Origin: Palsa-948 sp964481195
Lineage (GTDB): Bacteria > Bacteroidota > Bacteroidia > Palsa-948
DNA length: 64,000 nt
Reading direction: 5' to 3'
NCBI GenBank assembly: GCA_964481195.1
Contig: CAYZTB010000009.1
Location: forward strand, 20,471 to 84,470
Part shown: one piece after another, positions 27,201-34,503 of the stretch
How the letters are laid out: every line of letters begins with the position of its first letter
How positions within the stretch are numbered: the first letter of the stretch is position 1
Position numbers and translations under genes: made by a program
The notes under the pieces: generated by a model
What the model saw: the letters and a program-made list of their open reading frames with translations, nothing else
The model's database searches: none
Told to the model about the DNA's origin: nothing

Positions 27201-28532
27201 ATTAACTACTACGGTGCCACCGGCACCACCACCACCAGCACCGTCCTTATACTGATTACTGATGTTAGCAGACTTTGCGTTTCCTCCGGCATTTCCATTG
27301 GAAATTAATTGTCCGGTCCCTGATACTGCTCCATAGTTCATTAGGTATATTAACCCACCCCCACCCGATCCTTCGCCACCACAATTATCATTCTGATCTC
27401 CGGCACCACCACCGCCACCTAAAAATAATTTTCCACTGCTGTAATCTACAGGTCTTCCTCCATAACCACCAATTGGCTGCCGGAACTGTCCGCCCCAAAC
27501 TCCATTGCCGGGTCCTTGTGTGGTAGCGTTGCCGTTGCTTGCCGACCACGAATATCCCCCTTGTCCGCCACCTGATGAAGTTTGAGTAGCAAAGCCAGCG
27601 TATTGAAGGTTCCACGCGTTGGCATATCCGGCAACCGAAATATCTGGCATTCCATGACCATTCCATAATGCAGGGTTTCCTCCATTGGCACCACCACCGC
27701 CACCACCATTGTGAATGTTGCCACCCCCACCACCATTTCCAGGGGCACCGCGCATATACATTCCTCCATATGCGTTGTAATCTGTTTTGTATCCTGCAAT
27801 GCCTTCTCCTTTTTCTGAACCATCCTGATTAAGGGTAGAGGCAGAAAAATATAAGTTCATAATTTGAGTGGTGTTGTCTAATATCTGACCTCCGCGAAAT
27901 CCAGTGCCAGTAGTATTGATCGAGCCATTGATCACACTATTAGTTTCAACTTCAATTGCACATACGCCACCAACAGTAGAGTTCCATGCAGGGCAGGTAA
28001 TGGATGCGCCTGCATTAATTGTTAAAGAGGAATATCGTTGAACACGAATGATTTGTGTTTTTCCTGTAGCAGTATAAGAGTATGTAAGAGGGCAATCTAA
28101 TTCAATGCTTGTTCCATTTGGAACTGATTTTACTCCTGCAAATTCCCAATTACCACAATTGTTGTATGCAGTAACAGATCCCCAAGAACTATCTGTTGGA
28201 ATTCCAATTCCTAATGGAGGATTGGGCCAACTTCCATCGCTTGGTGTTCCATCTATGCTAGCTCCTTGCATTTGAATAATCATAATTAAATCTCCGGGAG
28301 CAAGGTTTCCGGGAAATCTTGCATTTGCATTTAACGCGCTTGCAGCAACAGTAATAGTTGTTGCGCCAGATGCAGCATTTGCATTTAAGGAAGTATATTC
28401 ATTTACTATGTTATTCGCAGTGGTAACTAACTTAACCCCATGTTTACTTCGCTGAGCAAACAAATTTGCTTTGCTTCCTAATAAATAAGAAAGACAAACA
28501 AAAAGCAAAAATTTATTTCGAAGTGAATTCAT
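24258..28532 (-). CDS. Giant T9SS-secreted protein with Gly-rich domain and eleven Ig-like repeats
   Basis: 1424 residues. A signal peptide (residues 1-27, ending ANLFAQ) leads into about 200 residues, then a very Gly-rich region (about 230-520, with runs such as GAPGNGGGGGNIHNGGGGGG). Next come eleven tandem repeats of about 75-85 residues, each opening like NTTICAGQSTQLSATG and containing YSWSNGATTSAITVSP and a Cys near GSCSDT. The tail (LPNAFSPNGDGENDELQV, NRWGEQVF, FKWDGAYNG) is a type B T9SS sorting domain. Each repeat has two Cys that could form a disulfide. Likely a surface adhesin or matrix fibre. Composition of the repeat block produces long false ORFs on both strands. Confidence 0.88.
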   Translation of the reverse strand: MNSLRNKFLLFVCLSYLLGSKANLFAQRSKHGVKLVTTANNIVNEYTSLNANAASGATTITVAASALNANARFPGNLAPGDLIMIIQMQGASIDGTPSDGSWPNPPLGIGIPTDSSWGSVTAYNNCGNWEFAGVKSVPNGTSIELDCPLTYSYTATGKTQIIRVQRYSSLTINAGASITCPAWNSTVGGVCAIEVETNSVINGSINTTGTGFRGGQILDNTTQIMNLYFSASTLNQDGSEKGEGIAGYKTDYNAYGGMYMRGAPGNGGGGGNIHNGGGGGGANGGNPALWNGHGMPDISVAGYANAWNLQYAGFATQTSSGGGQGGYSWSASNGNATTQGPGNGVWGGQFRQPIGGYGGRPVDYSSGKLFLGGGGGAGDQNDNCGGEGSGGGGLIYLMNYGAVSGTGQLISNGNAGGNAKSANISNQYKDGAGGGGAGGTVVVNSVGAITGISISANGGKGGDQTFTLNDSQAQGPGGGGGGGHVDVSNGAPATTVNPGVNGVTNSTSLTEFPPNGATAGGVGTSTTTVTNFVINAPNVTICAGQAATLTATLGGTPGGAIISWYDASVAGNVIGTGGTLTTSVIATAGTYTFYVATCPGTYHQPVLVTATNSPAVSASPNTTICTGGNTTLTSSAGSSYSWSPATGLSYANISNPVASPASTTTYVVTVGTPCGPGTATVVVTVISSINPTITGNNTICAGGNSSLVASGGNTYSWSTGATTSSIIVSPTTTSTYTINVGSGSCTGTTSITVNVTPGITAAVSPNTTICSGDAATLTASNGSSYSWSSGQSTSSIVVTPSSTTTYSVVAYSGSCSDTQSVTVTISNNITATINGPTNICTGGSATLTASGGTTYLWSNSATTSSIVVTPATNTSYTVIAFSGSCSDDDTLTINVGANITASVSGNTTLCGGTSSTLTASGGTNYVWNIGASSATIVITPAPSSITTYTVTAFSGSCFDTATVTVNALPTLSTTVSGNTIICIGETSTLTALVSPSGGNTYLWSTGATAASISVSPATSTTYSVIGYAGSCSDTLPVTVTVVSQASVTVSQNTTICAGQSTQLSATGSSVYSWSNGATTSAITVSPPVNTTFTIVAGAGACSDTDSVSVTVNPSPIIIVSNNVTICAGETASLNASGGNGYVWSNGATTSATTVTPSTTTSYSVVTSSGSCNDTGTVTVLVSPPPTAIVSGTNICQGQAATLSASPAGATYVWNTGATTASINPTVPGTYSVLVAIGQCTATASFTTFLAANPIATVSSGATIVQGQSVNLTAGGGGTYQWSNGGNGATITVSPNNTTQYCVTVTNASNCIDTACVTVVVDQCSNAGTLYLPNAFSPNGDGENDELQVYYLLPACIENFHLALFNRWGEQVFETSDIGFKWDGAYNGMIFGKQMGGTEVYSYFLTADLVDGTRISMKGNISLLR

Positions 28533-28655
28533 TTAAATTTAAACTTAGGCAAATTAAGTAATAATAAAGGAAATTAGGAAATTCATCAATTACCTTATTA
28601 TACAGGTAAGATGCAAAATAGAAGGGATAAGTTGCAGCAAGAAAAGCCAAAAAAC

Positions 28656-30053
28656 CTAATAACCAAGCGTTTTTAGCATCGATTTGTAGGTTTGCTCTTT
28701 AGCAAACAGCTTAGTAGTGACATCCCCGTTTTCATTTCTATCAATTAAAACGTGTTTGGGCGATGGTATCAAACAATGTTGTATGCCTCCATATCCTGCA
28801 ATGGATTCCTGATAAGCACCGGTATGAAAAAAACCTATATAAAGCGGACCTTCTGTTGCATTTCCAATTTTTGGTAAAAACACTTGTTCGGAATGTGCCT
28901 CTGTATTGTAATAGTCTAATCCATCGCAGGTCATGCCACCCAAATTTACTCTATGACTTTCTTTTTCCCAATGATTCACAGCAAGTAAAATAAATTTTTG
29001 TCCAATCGCCCAAGTGTCTGGTAACGTGGTAATGAATGAAGAGTCTATCATGTACCAAAGTTCTCTGTCGTTTTGTTGCTTTTGATCGCAAACCGAATAG
29101 AGGGCAGCCCCGCTTTCGCCAACGGTAAATGAACCAAACTCAGTAAAAATGTTTGGCTCTTTAATTTTATTTTGCTTGCAGAAAGTTTTTATCTGCGAAA
29201 CTATTTCTTCAATAATGTATTCGTAGTCGTATTCAAAACCTAGCGAAGTGCGAATAGGGAGTCCGCCTCCAATGTTTAAGGAATCTAATTCCGGACAAAT
29301 TCTTTTTAACTCAGCATAAACGTTTAGGCATTTAGCAAGTTCCGTCCAATAATAAATAGTGTCTTTAATGCCGGCACTCACAAAAAAGTGAAGCATTTTT
29401 AGCTCTAGCTTTTTATTCTTCTTGATTCTAGCTTTGTAAAAGGGAACAATTTCTTTGTAACGGATTCCTAGTCTGGAAGTGTAATAATCATAAGTTGGTT
29501 CTTCTTCAGATGCAATTCGAATGCCGAGTTTACATTTTCCTTTTACGTAGCGCTTGTAATATTCCAGTTCGTTTTTGTTGTCTAAAATTGGAATTACATT
29601 TTTGTATCCGTTATTGATAAGTTCAACAATAAATTGCGGGTAGGGCTTGCGCTTGTACCCGTTACAAATCACGAAAGTGTTCTTATCAATTTTCCCTTGT
29701 CTGTATAGTTCTTTAATAATTGGAATGTCAAATGCCGAAGATGTTTCTAGGTGCGAACCATTTTTAATAGCCTCGTCCATAACAAAAGAAAAATGAGAGC
29801 TCTTGGTGCAATAACAATAAGTATAATTACCTTTGTAATCGGCTTTAGCCATAGCAACATTAAAAAGTTTTTTTGCTTTTTGAATTTGTTGTCCGATCTT
29901 TGGAATGTATGTTATTTTGAGAGGTGTGCCGTATTGTTTGATGATATCCATTAATGGAACATCGTTAAAATGTAATTCGCCATCAACAACATTAAATCCT
30001 TCTTGAGGAAAATGGAATGTTTGCTGAATTAAATCGCGATATTTATTTTTCAT
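28656..30053 (-). CDS. speA: Biosynthetic-type arginine decarboxylase (PLP, fold III)
   Basis: Converts arginine to agmatine, the first step of polyamine synthesis. 465 residues, much shorter than the proteobacterial SpeA (about 630) but typical for Bacteroidota. The fold-III barrel shows YCYCTKSSHFSFVMDEAIK (the PLP-lysine region, with KSSH), SLNIGGGLPI (glycine-rich phosphate loop) and a C-terminal VNLGGMTCDGLDYY with the CDGxD motif supplied across the dimer. I start at the ATG at 30053 (MKNKYRDLIQQTF); the frame extends five codons upstream. Divergent from the arginase gene, with a palindrome between them. Arginine rather than lysine or ornithine specificity is inferred from the family and neighbours. 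Confidence 0.88.
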   Translation of the reverse strand: MKNKYRDLIQQTFHFPQEGFNVVDGELHFNDVPLMDIIKQYGTPLKITYIPKIGQQIQKAKKLFNVAMAKADYKGNYTYCYCTKSSHFSFVMDEAIKNGSHLETSSAFDIPIIKELYRQGKIDKNTFVICNGYKRKPYPQFIVELINNGYKNVIPILDNKNELEYYKRYVKGKCKLGIRIASEEEPTYDYYTSRLGIRYKEIVPFYKARIKKNKKLELKMLHFFVSAGIKDTIYYWTELAKCLNVYAELKRICPELDSLNIGGGLPIRTSLGFEYDYEYIIEEIVSQIKTFCKQNKIKEPNIFTEFGSFTVGESGAALYSVCDQKQQNDRELWYMIDSSFITTLPDTWAIGQKFILLAVNHWEKESHRVNLGGMTCDGLDYYNTEAHSEQVFLPKIGNATEGPLYIGFFHTGAYQESIAGYGGIQHCLIPSPKHVLIDRNENGDVTTKLFAKEQTYKSMLKTLGY

Positions 30054-30104
30054 AGAAGTACAATACAAGATTAATGTGCGCTAAGTTGGGAATAATTTGT
30101 GAAA

Positions 30105-30148
30105 GTAAGTGACTTACATGTGATTTTTTTTGACAATGTAAGTGAGTT
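30105..30148. promoter_or_regulatory. Possible operator between speA and arginase genes
   Basis: GTAAGTGACTTAC at 30105-30117 is a perfect 6+1+6 palindrome, and GTAAGTGAGTT at 30138-30148 repeats its left half 33 bases (three helical turns) downstream. Spacing and location between divergent arginine genes suggest a dimeric regulator. It does not resemble an ArgR box. Confidence 0.35.
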
Positions 30149-30175
30149 GGATTTTGTTAAATAATAAGTTAGAAC

Positions 30176-31129
30176 ATGAAAAAGATTAAAATCATTGAAG
30201 TTAAGTCCGAGCTTGGGGCCGGAACCCGCGGGGCGGGCATGGGGGTAGATGCCGTACGTGTAGCTGCGCTAGATTTTGGCAGTTCTTTTTTTAGAAGAAA
30301 TGAATCGGTAGAAGTGCCCAATGATAATAAGCTATTGATGGAGCCGGTAAGCAACGATTATGCTAAACGTATTAAAAGTGTTTTTTCTTTTAGCGAACGA
30401 TTGGCTAATCAGGTTTGTGCGTTTAGCAAAGAAGAAGGAGTAGTGCCTATTGTCATTGCAGGCGATCATTCCTCTGCGATAGGTGTCGCATCGGGCATTA
30501 AGATGGCACATCCCGATAAAAGATTAGGTATTATTTGGATTGATGCTCATGCAGACCTTCATTCGCCTTTTACTTCCCCTTCGGGAAATATGCATGGCAT
30601 GCCCATTGCTGCAATTATTGACGAGGATAATTTGGAAAACCAAATCAACAAACCCAATGAAGAAACTATTGAATATTGGAATAAGATAAAGAACATTGGA
30701 GGGATTCATCCAAAGGTTCATCCAAAAGATATTGTAATGGTTTCGGTGCGGGACTTTGAAAGACAGGAAGAATATTTGTTGAAAAAACACAACATCAAAA
30801 CCATATCGGTCAATGAAATTCGTAACCGAGGCGTAGAGCGCGTTGCAGCATTAATGTTAAGCACGCTAGATAGTTGTGATATTATTTATATCTCGTTTGA
30901 TGTAGATAGTATGGACCCTTCCATATCCCGAGGTACAGGCACCCCCGTACCCGATGGACTCACAGAAAAAGAAGCAGGTAATCTCATTTACTACTTAATG
31001 CGTAGCCGAAAAATTTGCTGCCTTGAAATGGTGGAGATTAACCCAACGCTTGATAAAGAAAACAGAATGGCAGAAAATGCTTTTGAAATTTTACTAAAAG
31101 CAACCAATCAATTGATAAATGATTTTTAA
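30176..31129 (+). CDS. Ureohydrolase, arginase type
   Basis: 317 residues with the binuclear manganese site of ureohydrolases: GDHSSAIG near residue 97, WIDAHADLHSP near 120 and SFDVDSMDPS near 240. The PSGNMHGMP sequence after the second motif is typical of arginases (arginine to ornithine and urea) rather than agmatinases. Placed divergently from arginine decarboxylase it might nonetheless act on agmatine, and the sequence alone does not exclude that. With speA it would split arginine between ornithine and agmatine routes. argS follows 19 bases downstream on the same strand, so the two probably share a transcript. Confidence 0.85.
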   Translation: MKKIKIIEVKSELGAGTRGAGMGVDAVRVAALDFGSSFFRRNESVEVPNDNKLLMEPVSNDYAKRIKSVFSFSERLANQVCAFSKEEGVVPIVIAGDHSSAIGVASGIKMAHPDKRLGIIWIDAHADLHSPFTSPSGNMHGMPIAAIIDEDNLENQINKPNEETIEYWNKIKNIGGIHPKVHPKDIVMVSVRDFERQEEYLLKKHNIKTISVNEIRNRGVERVAALMLSTLDSCDIIYISFDVDSMDPSISRGTGTPVPDGLTEKEAGNLIYYLMRSRKICCLEMVEINPTLDKENRMAENAFEILLKATNQLINDF

Positions 31130-31148
31130 TTTTTGTTTAATTTAGATT

Positions 31149-32972
31149 ATGAATATTCAGGAAATAGTAGCAGGTAAAGTTGTTGAGGCGATTCACAGAC
31201 TATACGGACAAGCTTTACAGCCTGAGCAGATTACATTTAATAAAACCAAGCCCGAGTTTGAGGGCGATATTACTTTGCTAGTATTTCCACTTACCAAAGC
31301 ATCTAAAAAATCACCCGAAGAAACGGCAAATGCCATAGGAGATTTTTTGAAAGAGCACCTTGCTGAAGTGGCTGCATTTAATGTGGTGAAAGGATTTCTA
31401 AATTTGGTTATTCTGGATTCCTATTGGGTAGATTATTTGGCTGTAGCAAATCCTAATTCCCAAATCCTAATTCCCAATTCCGAAACTGTAATGGTTGAAT
31501 TTTCATCTCCCAATACAAACAAGCCTTTGCATTTAGGACATGTGCGTAATAATTTATTGGGTATGGCAGTTTCTAATATTTTAAAAGCTGCAGGAAAAAA
31601 AGTAATTCGAGTAAATCTAGTTAATGATCGTGGAATACATATTTGTAAGTCAATGCTAGCTTGGCAAAAATGGGGCAATGGCGAAACGCCAGAATCAAGT
31701 GGTATGAAAGGTGATCACTTGGTTGGGAAGTATTATGTAGAGTACGATAAAGAATTGAAAAAAGAAAAGGCGGTTCACCCCAACCCTCCCGATGGGAGGG
31801 AGGTTGAGCATGCAGGCGCTCCCCCTTTGGGGGAGTTGGAGGGGGCTGTACAGGAAATGCTTCGCAAATGGGAATCTGGAGATTCTGAAACTCTCGCCCT
31901 CTGGAAAAAGATGAACGGCTGGGTATATGATGGCTTTGCTAAAACATATAAAGAGCTTGGAGTAGAATTTGAAAAAACTTATTACGAGTCGGAGACTTAT
32001 TTGCTCGGTAAAAAAATAGTGGATGAAGGATTAAGTAAGGGTGTATTTTTTAAGAAGGAGGATGGTTCAATCTGGATAGACCTTACCAAAGATGGGCTGG
32101 ACGAAAAGCTGTTGCTTCGTTCGGATGGCACTTCGGTTTATATGACGCAGGATTTAGGTACCGCTGTTGAACGCATGAAAGAGTTCAATGTAAATAAAAT
32201 GATTTATGTAGTAGGAAACGAGCAGGACTACCATTTTAAAGTTTTATTCCACATTATTAAAAAATTATCAGCTGCCGGAATAATTGGCTCTGGCTCTTCC
32301 TCCTTTGGGGGAAGCGGGGATGGAGGTGGCTTCTTTCACCTTTCCTACGGCATGGTGGATCTTCCATCGGGTAAAATGAAATCGCGCGAAGGGACGGTGG
32401 TAGATGCTGATGAGTTGATGGAAGACATGGTTAAAAATGCAATGGAAACAACAAAGGAATTGGGCAAGACCGAAGGAATGAGTACTGAAGAAGCAGATGC
32501 GCTGTACAAAAATATTGGTATGGGAGCGTTAAAATATTTCATCCTTAAGGTAGATGCAAAAAAGAGAATGCTCTTTGATCCTAAAGAGTCCATTGATTTT
32601 AATGGCAACACAGGTCCATTTTTACAATACACCTATGCGCGTATAAAATCTATTTTAAGAAAAGCAGAAGAGTTCAAAAGCGAAAAGAAACCCCCAACTG
32701 TTATTCTTCCAAGTGAAAAAAATATAATTCGTCTTTTACATGATTTACCTAAAGCAATATCTGAAGCAGCTGAAACGTATAACCCGGGTCACATAGCTAA
32801 TTACACGTTCGACTTAGCAAAAGCATACAATCATTTTTATCATGAAGTGCCCATTCTTAAAGCGGAAAATTCAGTTGAGAAAAGTTTCAGACTAAAGTTG
32901 TCACAAAAAACGGCTGAAACCATAAAGCTATGTTTGGCTTTACTTGGAATAAATGTTTCGGAAAGAATGTAA
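31149..32972 (+). CDS. argS: Arginyl-tRNA synthetase with repeat-derived inserts
   Basis: Charges tRNA-Arg. The class I signatures are HLGHVRNN (HIGH, near residue 125) and SGKMKSREG (KMSKS-like, near 415), with the N-terminal Add-1 domain and the C-terminal anticodon-binding domain. The 607 residues are slightly long for the phylum because palindromic repeat DNA is read in frame at two places: residues about 209-232 (PPDGREVEHAGAPPLGELEG) and about 381-394 (GSSSFGGSGDGGG). A third low-complexity tract near residues 101-111 (NPNSQILIPNS) comes from CCTAATTCCCAA repeats. All sit in variable loops, so the enzyme is probably functional. Follows the arginase gene by 19 bases. Confidence 0.94.
   Translation: MNIQEIVAGKVVEAIHRLYGQALQPEQITFNKTKPEFEGDITLLVFPLTKASKKSPEETANAIGDFLKEHLAEVAAFNVVKGFLNLVILDSYWVDYLAVANPNSQILIPNSETVMVEFSSPNTNKPLHLGHVRNNLLGMAVSNILKAAGKKVIRVNLVNDRGIHICKSMLAWQKWGNGETPESSGMKGDHLVGKYYVEYDKELKKEKAVHPNPPDGREVEHAGAPPLGELEGAVQEMLRKWESGDSETLALWKKMNGWVYDGFAKTYKELGVEFEKTYYESETYLLGKKIVDEGLSKGVFFKKEDGSIWIDLTKDGLDEKLLLRSDGTSVYMTQDLGTAVERMKEFNVNKMIYVVGNEQDYHFKVLFHIIKKLSAAGIIGSGSSSFGGSGDGGGFFHLSYGMVDLPSGKMKSREGTVVDADELMEDMVKNAMETTKELGKTEGMSTEEADALYKNIGMGALKYFILKVDAKKRMLFDPKESIDFNGNTGPFLQYTYARIKSILRKAEEFKSEKKPPTVILPSEKNIIRLLHDLPKAISEAAETYNPGHIANYTFDLAKAYNHFYHEVPILKAENSVEKSFRLKLSQKTAETIKLCLALLGINVSERM
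31774..31846. repeat. Palindromic repeat element read in frame inside argS
   Basis: GC-rich, made of two hairpins: CCCTCCCgatGGGAGGG, then CTCCCCCtttGGGGGAG, followed by TTGGAGGGGG. The GC content is sharply above its surroundings. The length keeps the argS frame open and adds about 24 codons between two otherwise conserved blocks. Confidence 0.75.
32289..32330. repeat. Second palindromic repeat element in argS
   Basis: CTTCCTCCTTTGGGGGAAG followed by CGGGGATGGAGGTGG, related in style to the element at 31774. It adds a Gly/Ser stretch between the KKLSAAG and FFHLSYGMVDLPSGK blocks without breaking the frame. Confidence 0.65.
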
Positions 32973-33004
32973 ATGACGCAATTGAAAGGAGCGTCAGAAA
33001 ATAA

Positions 33005-33457
33005 TTAGTCTTTTATTCCAATCAATAATACAAAACAGCCCTTTTGGTTTGGCTCTGTAGCTGCCGGAATTTCAAACTCTATATAGTAAGTTCCTGTAGC
33101 AACGGGTTTGAAGTTAAAAACAAAATCTCCCTTTTTTCCACTCTCGTCAAAGTAAAGGAGCTTCTTGTCTTTTTTGCTTGGATGTTTGTCATAGATGACG
33201 ATGCCAACTTCTTGAGGTAAGGCAGTTTTCCCAAAAACTAATTTGTAATCTTCGTCAGAGTACACTGTAAATTCTAATATTTCTTTTCGTGCTGTTTTGT
33301 TGTAATTAATTTCTTTCAATGCATACGCATCGTAAGAGTATGGTTTTAAAAGTGGCATGCAGTTTTTTACAATTGGCTTTACTTTGCACTGAGCGGAAAG
33401 CACAGTAGTAAATAAGCTAAATATGCCAAGAAGAAAAGTAAATATAATTTTATGCAT
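33005..33457 (-). CDS. Secreted protein of unknown function, paralog of the 10441 gene
   Basis: 150 residues with a signal peptide (about 1-22, ending VLSAQ) and a beta-rich mature domain: EFTVYSDEDYKLVFGKT, EVGIVIYDKHP, GDFVFNFKPVATGTYYIEF and a C-terminal KGCFVLLIGIKD. This matches the 147-residue protein at 10441 segment by segment, including a Cys at the mature N-terminus and one near the C-terminus. It follows its lipoprotein partner by 19 bases on the same strand, the same order as in the first copy. The 'YYIEF' strand pattern is reminiscent of PPC-like beta sandwiches. Family not recognised. Confidence 0.74.
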   Translation of the reverse strand: MHKIIFTFLLGIFSLFTTVLSAQCKVKPIVKNCMPLLKPYSYDAYALKEINYNKTARKEILEFTVYSDEDYKLVFGKTALPQEVGIVIYDKHPSKKDKKLLYFDESGKKGDFVFNFKPVATGTYYIEFEIPAATEPNQKGCFVLLIGIKD

Positions 33458-33476
33458 ATGCTGTTGCTTTTAATAT

Positions 33477-34325
33477 TTAACCAACAATAGATTTTCGTAA
33501 ATCACGGGTTTTTTCAGTTATTGTTTTTAATTGATTTTGGTCTACTGTTGTAATTCCACTTTCATCTTGAACAGCAACACTATCAAAATAGCTTTTTAAT
33601 TCGCTAATCTTAGAAAACAATTCTTTAAATTCCTCGTCACCCTGAAACTGGGAGGTTACATTCATGAGGCTATTTAACACATATTTTTGCTCAGCTACAC
33701 GTGCAGCCACTTTCTCCTTATTTGATTCTTTGGTGAGTTGAGTAGCTATGTACATGTTTTCAACCCATGCGCCAATAAAAATTAGAAGTGTTTGTTTTTC
33801 CTTATTGTTGTCTTTCATGAAAATATCCATCTCGCTTTTTAATTCGCACACTACGTTAATCAAAGAATCTTCGTTACTTAAATTATTTTTAAAGCGCTTC
33901 AAATAATCATCAGCATCAAAAAGGCTGGACATGCCCAGCTCATCTGAAAGGCGCTTGACTGCTTCCATGTAACGAGAAGCCTCGTGACTCTGTTTGTTTA
34001 ACACCGTGTAAGCTAAGTCGGCACTGTATATGCCTAGGTTTAAAGTTTTACTGTGAACAGAAGTGTACTTAGAAACATTTTCTGGTGGGTTAGCAATCCC
34101 TTCAATATACTTTAGTCCTGTCCTTTTAAATATTTTAGCCATCAGCAATGGAGAAGGCAACGAGTAAAAGAAATCCTGTGTTGTTTCCGAAATTTGTGCC
34201 TCTGCTGAAGTAGAATCCAAATCGCTATTTATGTTTTCATCAATTGAAGCATTGCCGCAAGACGTAGCAGTGATAATTACACTAGCTAAGCAAAGATTAG
34301 AAATTAGTAGAAAGGATGATTTCAT
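33477..34325 (-). CDS. Lipoprotein of unknown function, paralog of the 10893 gene
   Basis: 282 residues. The signal peptide ends TATSC, a good lipobox. The mature helical domain contains FFYSLPSPLLMAKIFKRTG, TLNLGIYSADLAYTVL, IGAWVENMYIATQL and ARVAEQKYVLNSLM, aligned with the protein at 10893 throughout. A -7 box (TATATTTG on the minus strand) sits at 34354-34361, about 30 bases upstream. Probably anchored in the periplasm or outer membrane and acting with the small secreted protein encoded next. No function can be named. Confidence 0.76.
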   Translation of the reverse strand: MKSSFLLISNLCLASVIITATSCGNASIDENINSDLDSTSAEAQISETTQDFFYSLPSPLLMAKIFKRTGLKYIEGIANPPENVSKYTSVHSKTLNLGIYSADLAYTVLNKQSHEASRYMEAVKRLSDELGMSSLFDADDYLKRFKNNLSNEDSLINVVCELKSEMDIFMKDNNKEKQTLLIFIGAWVENMYIATQLTKESNKEKVAARVAEQKYVLNSLMNVTSQFQGDEEFKELFSKISELKSYFDSVAVQDESGITTVDQNQLKTITEKTRDLRKSIVG

Positions 34326-34353
34326 TATTGATTGTAAAAATGAATGTATGTTT

Positions 34354-34361
34354 CAAATATA
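34354..34361 (-). promoter_or_regulatory. -7 promoter element for the second lipoprotein/secreted pair
   Basis: TATATTTG on the minus strand, full TAnnTTTG match, about 28 bases before the ATG at 34325. The -33 region is not convincing. Confidence 0.45.
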
Positions 34362-34490
34362 AAGAAACAATTTGAACGTGCATATATCTATTTCATTTAT
34401 TCTTATTATTTATTAATATTTGAAGAGGGGTATAATGCGAGTTTTAAAACATTAAACCACCCCCTATTTTAATATTAAAGGATTTTCTAT

Positions 34491-34498
34491 TAAATTTG
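34491..34498 (+). promoter_or_regulatory. -7 promoter element abutting the acyl-CoA ligase start
   Basis: TAAATTTG, a full TAnnTTTG match ending only 5 bases before the ATG at 34504. If transcription begins 4-7 bases after the box, the mRNA has essentially no leader. The -33 region is TTTT rather than TTTG. Confidence 0.5.
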
Positions 34499-34503
34499 CC
34501 ATC

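Noticed and set aside
26356..27666. Several ORFs of 60-125 codons antisense to, or out of frame with, the giant T9SS gene
   Set aside because: They mirror the biased Ser/Thr/Gly composition of the real frame, with no start context or homology.
32974..32996. Hairpin TGACGC / GCGTCA after argS
   Set aside because: Six pairs and no following T run; too weak to call a terminator.
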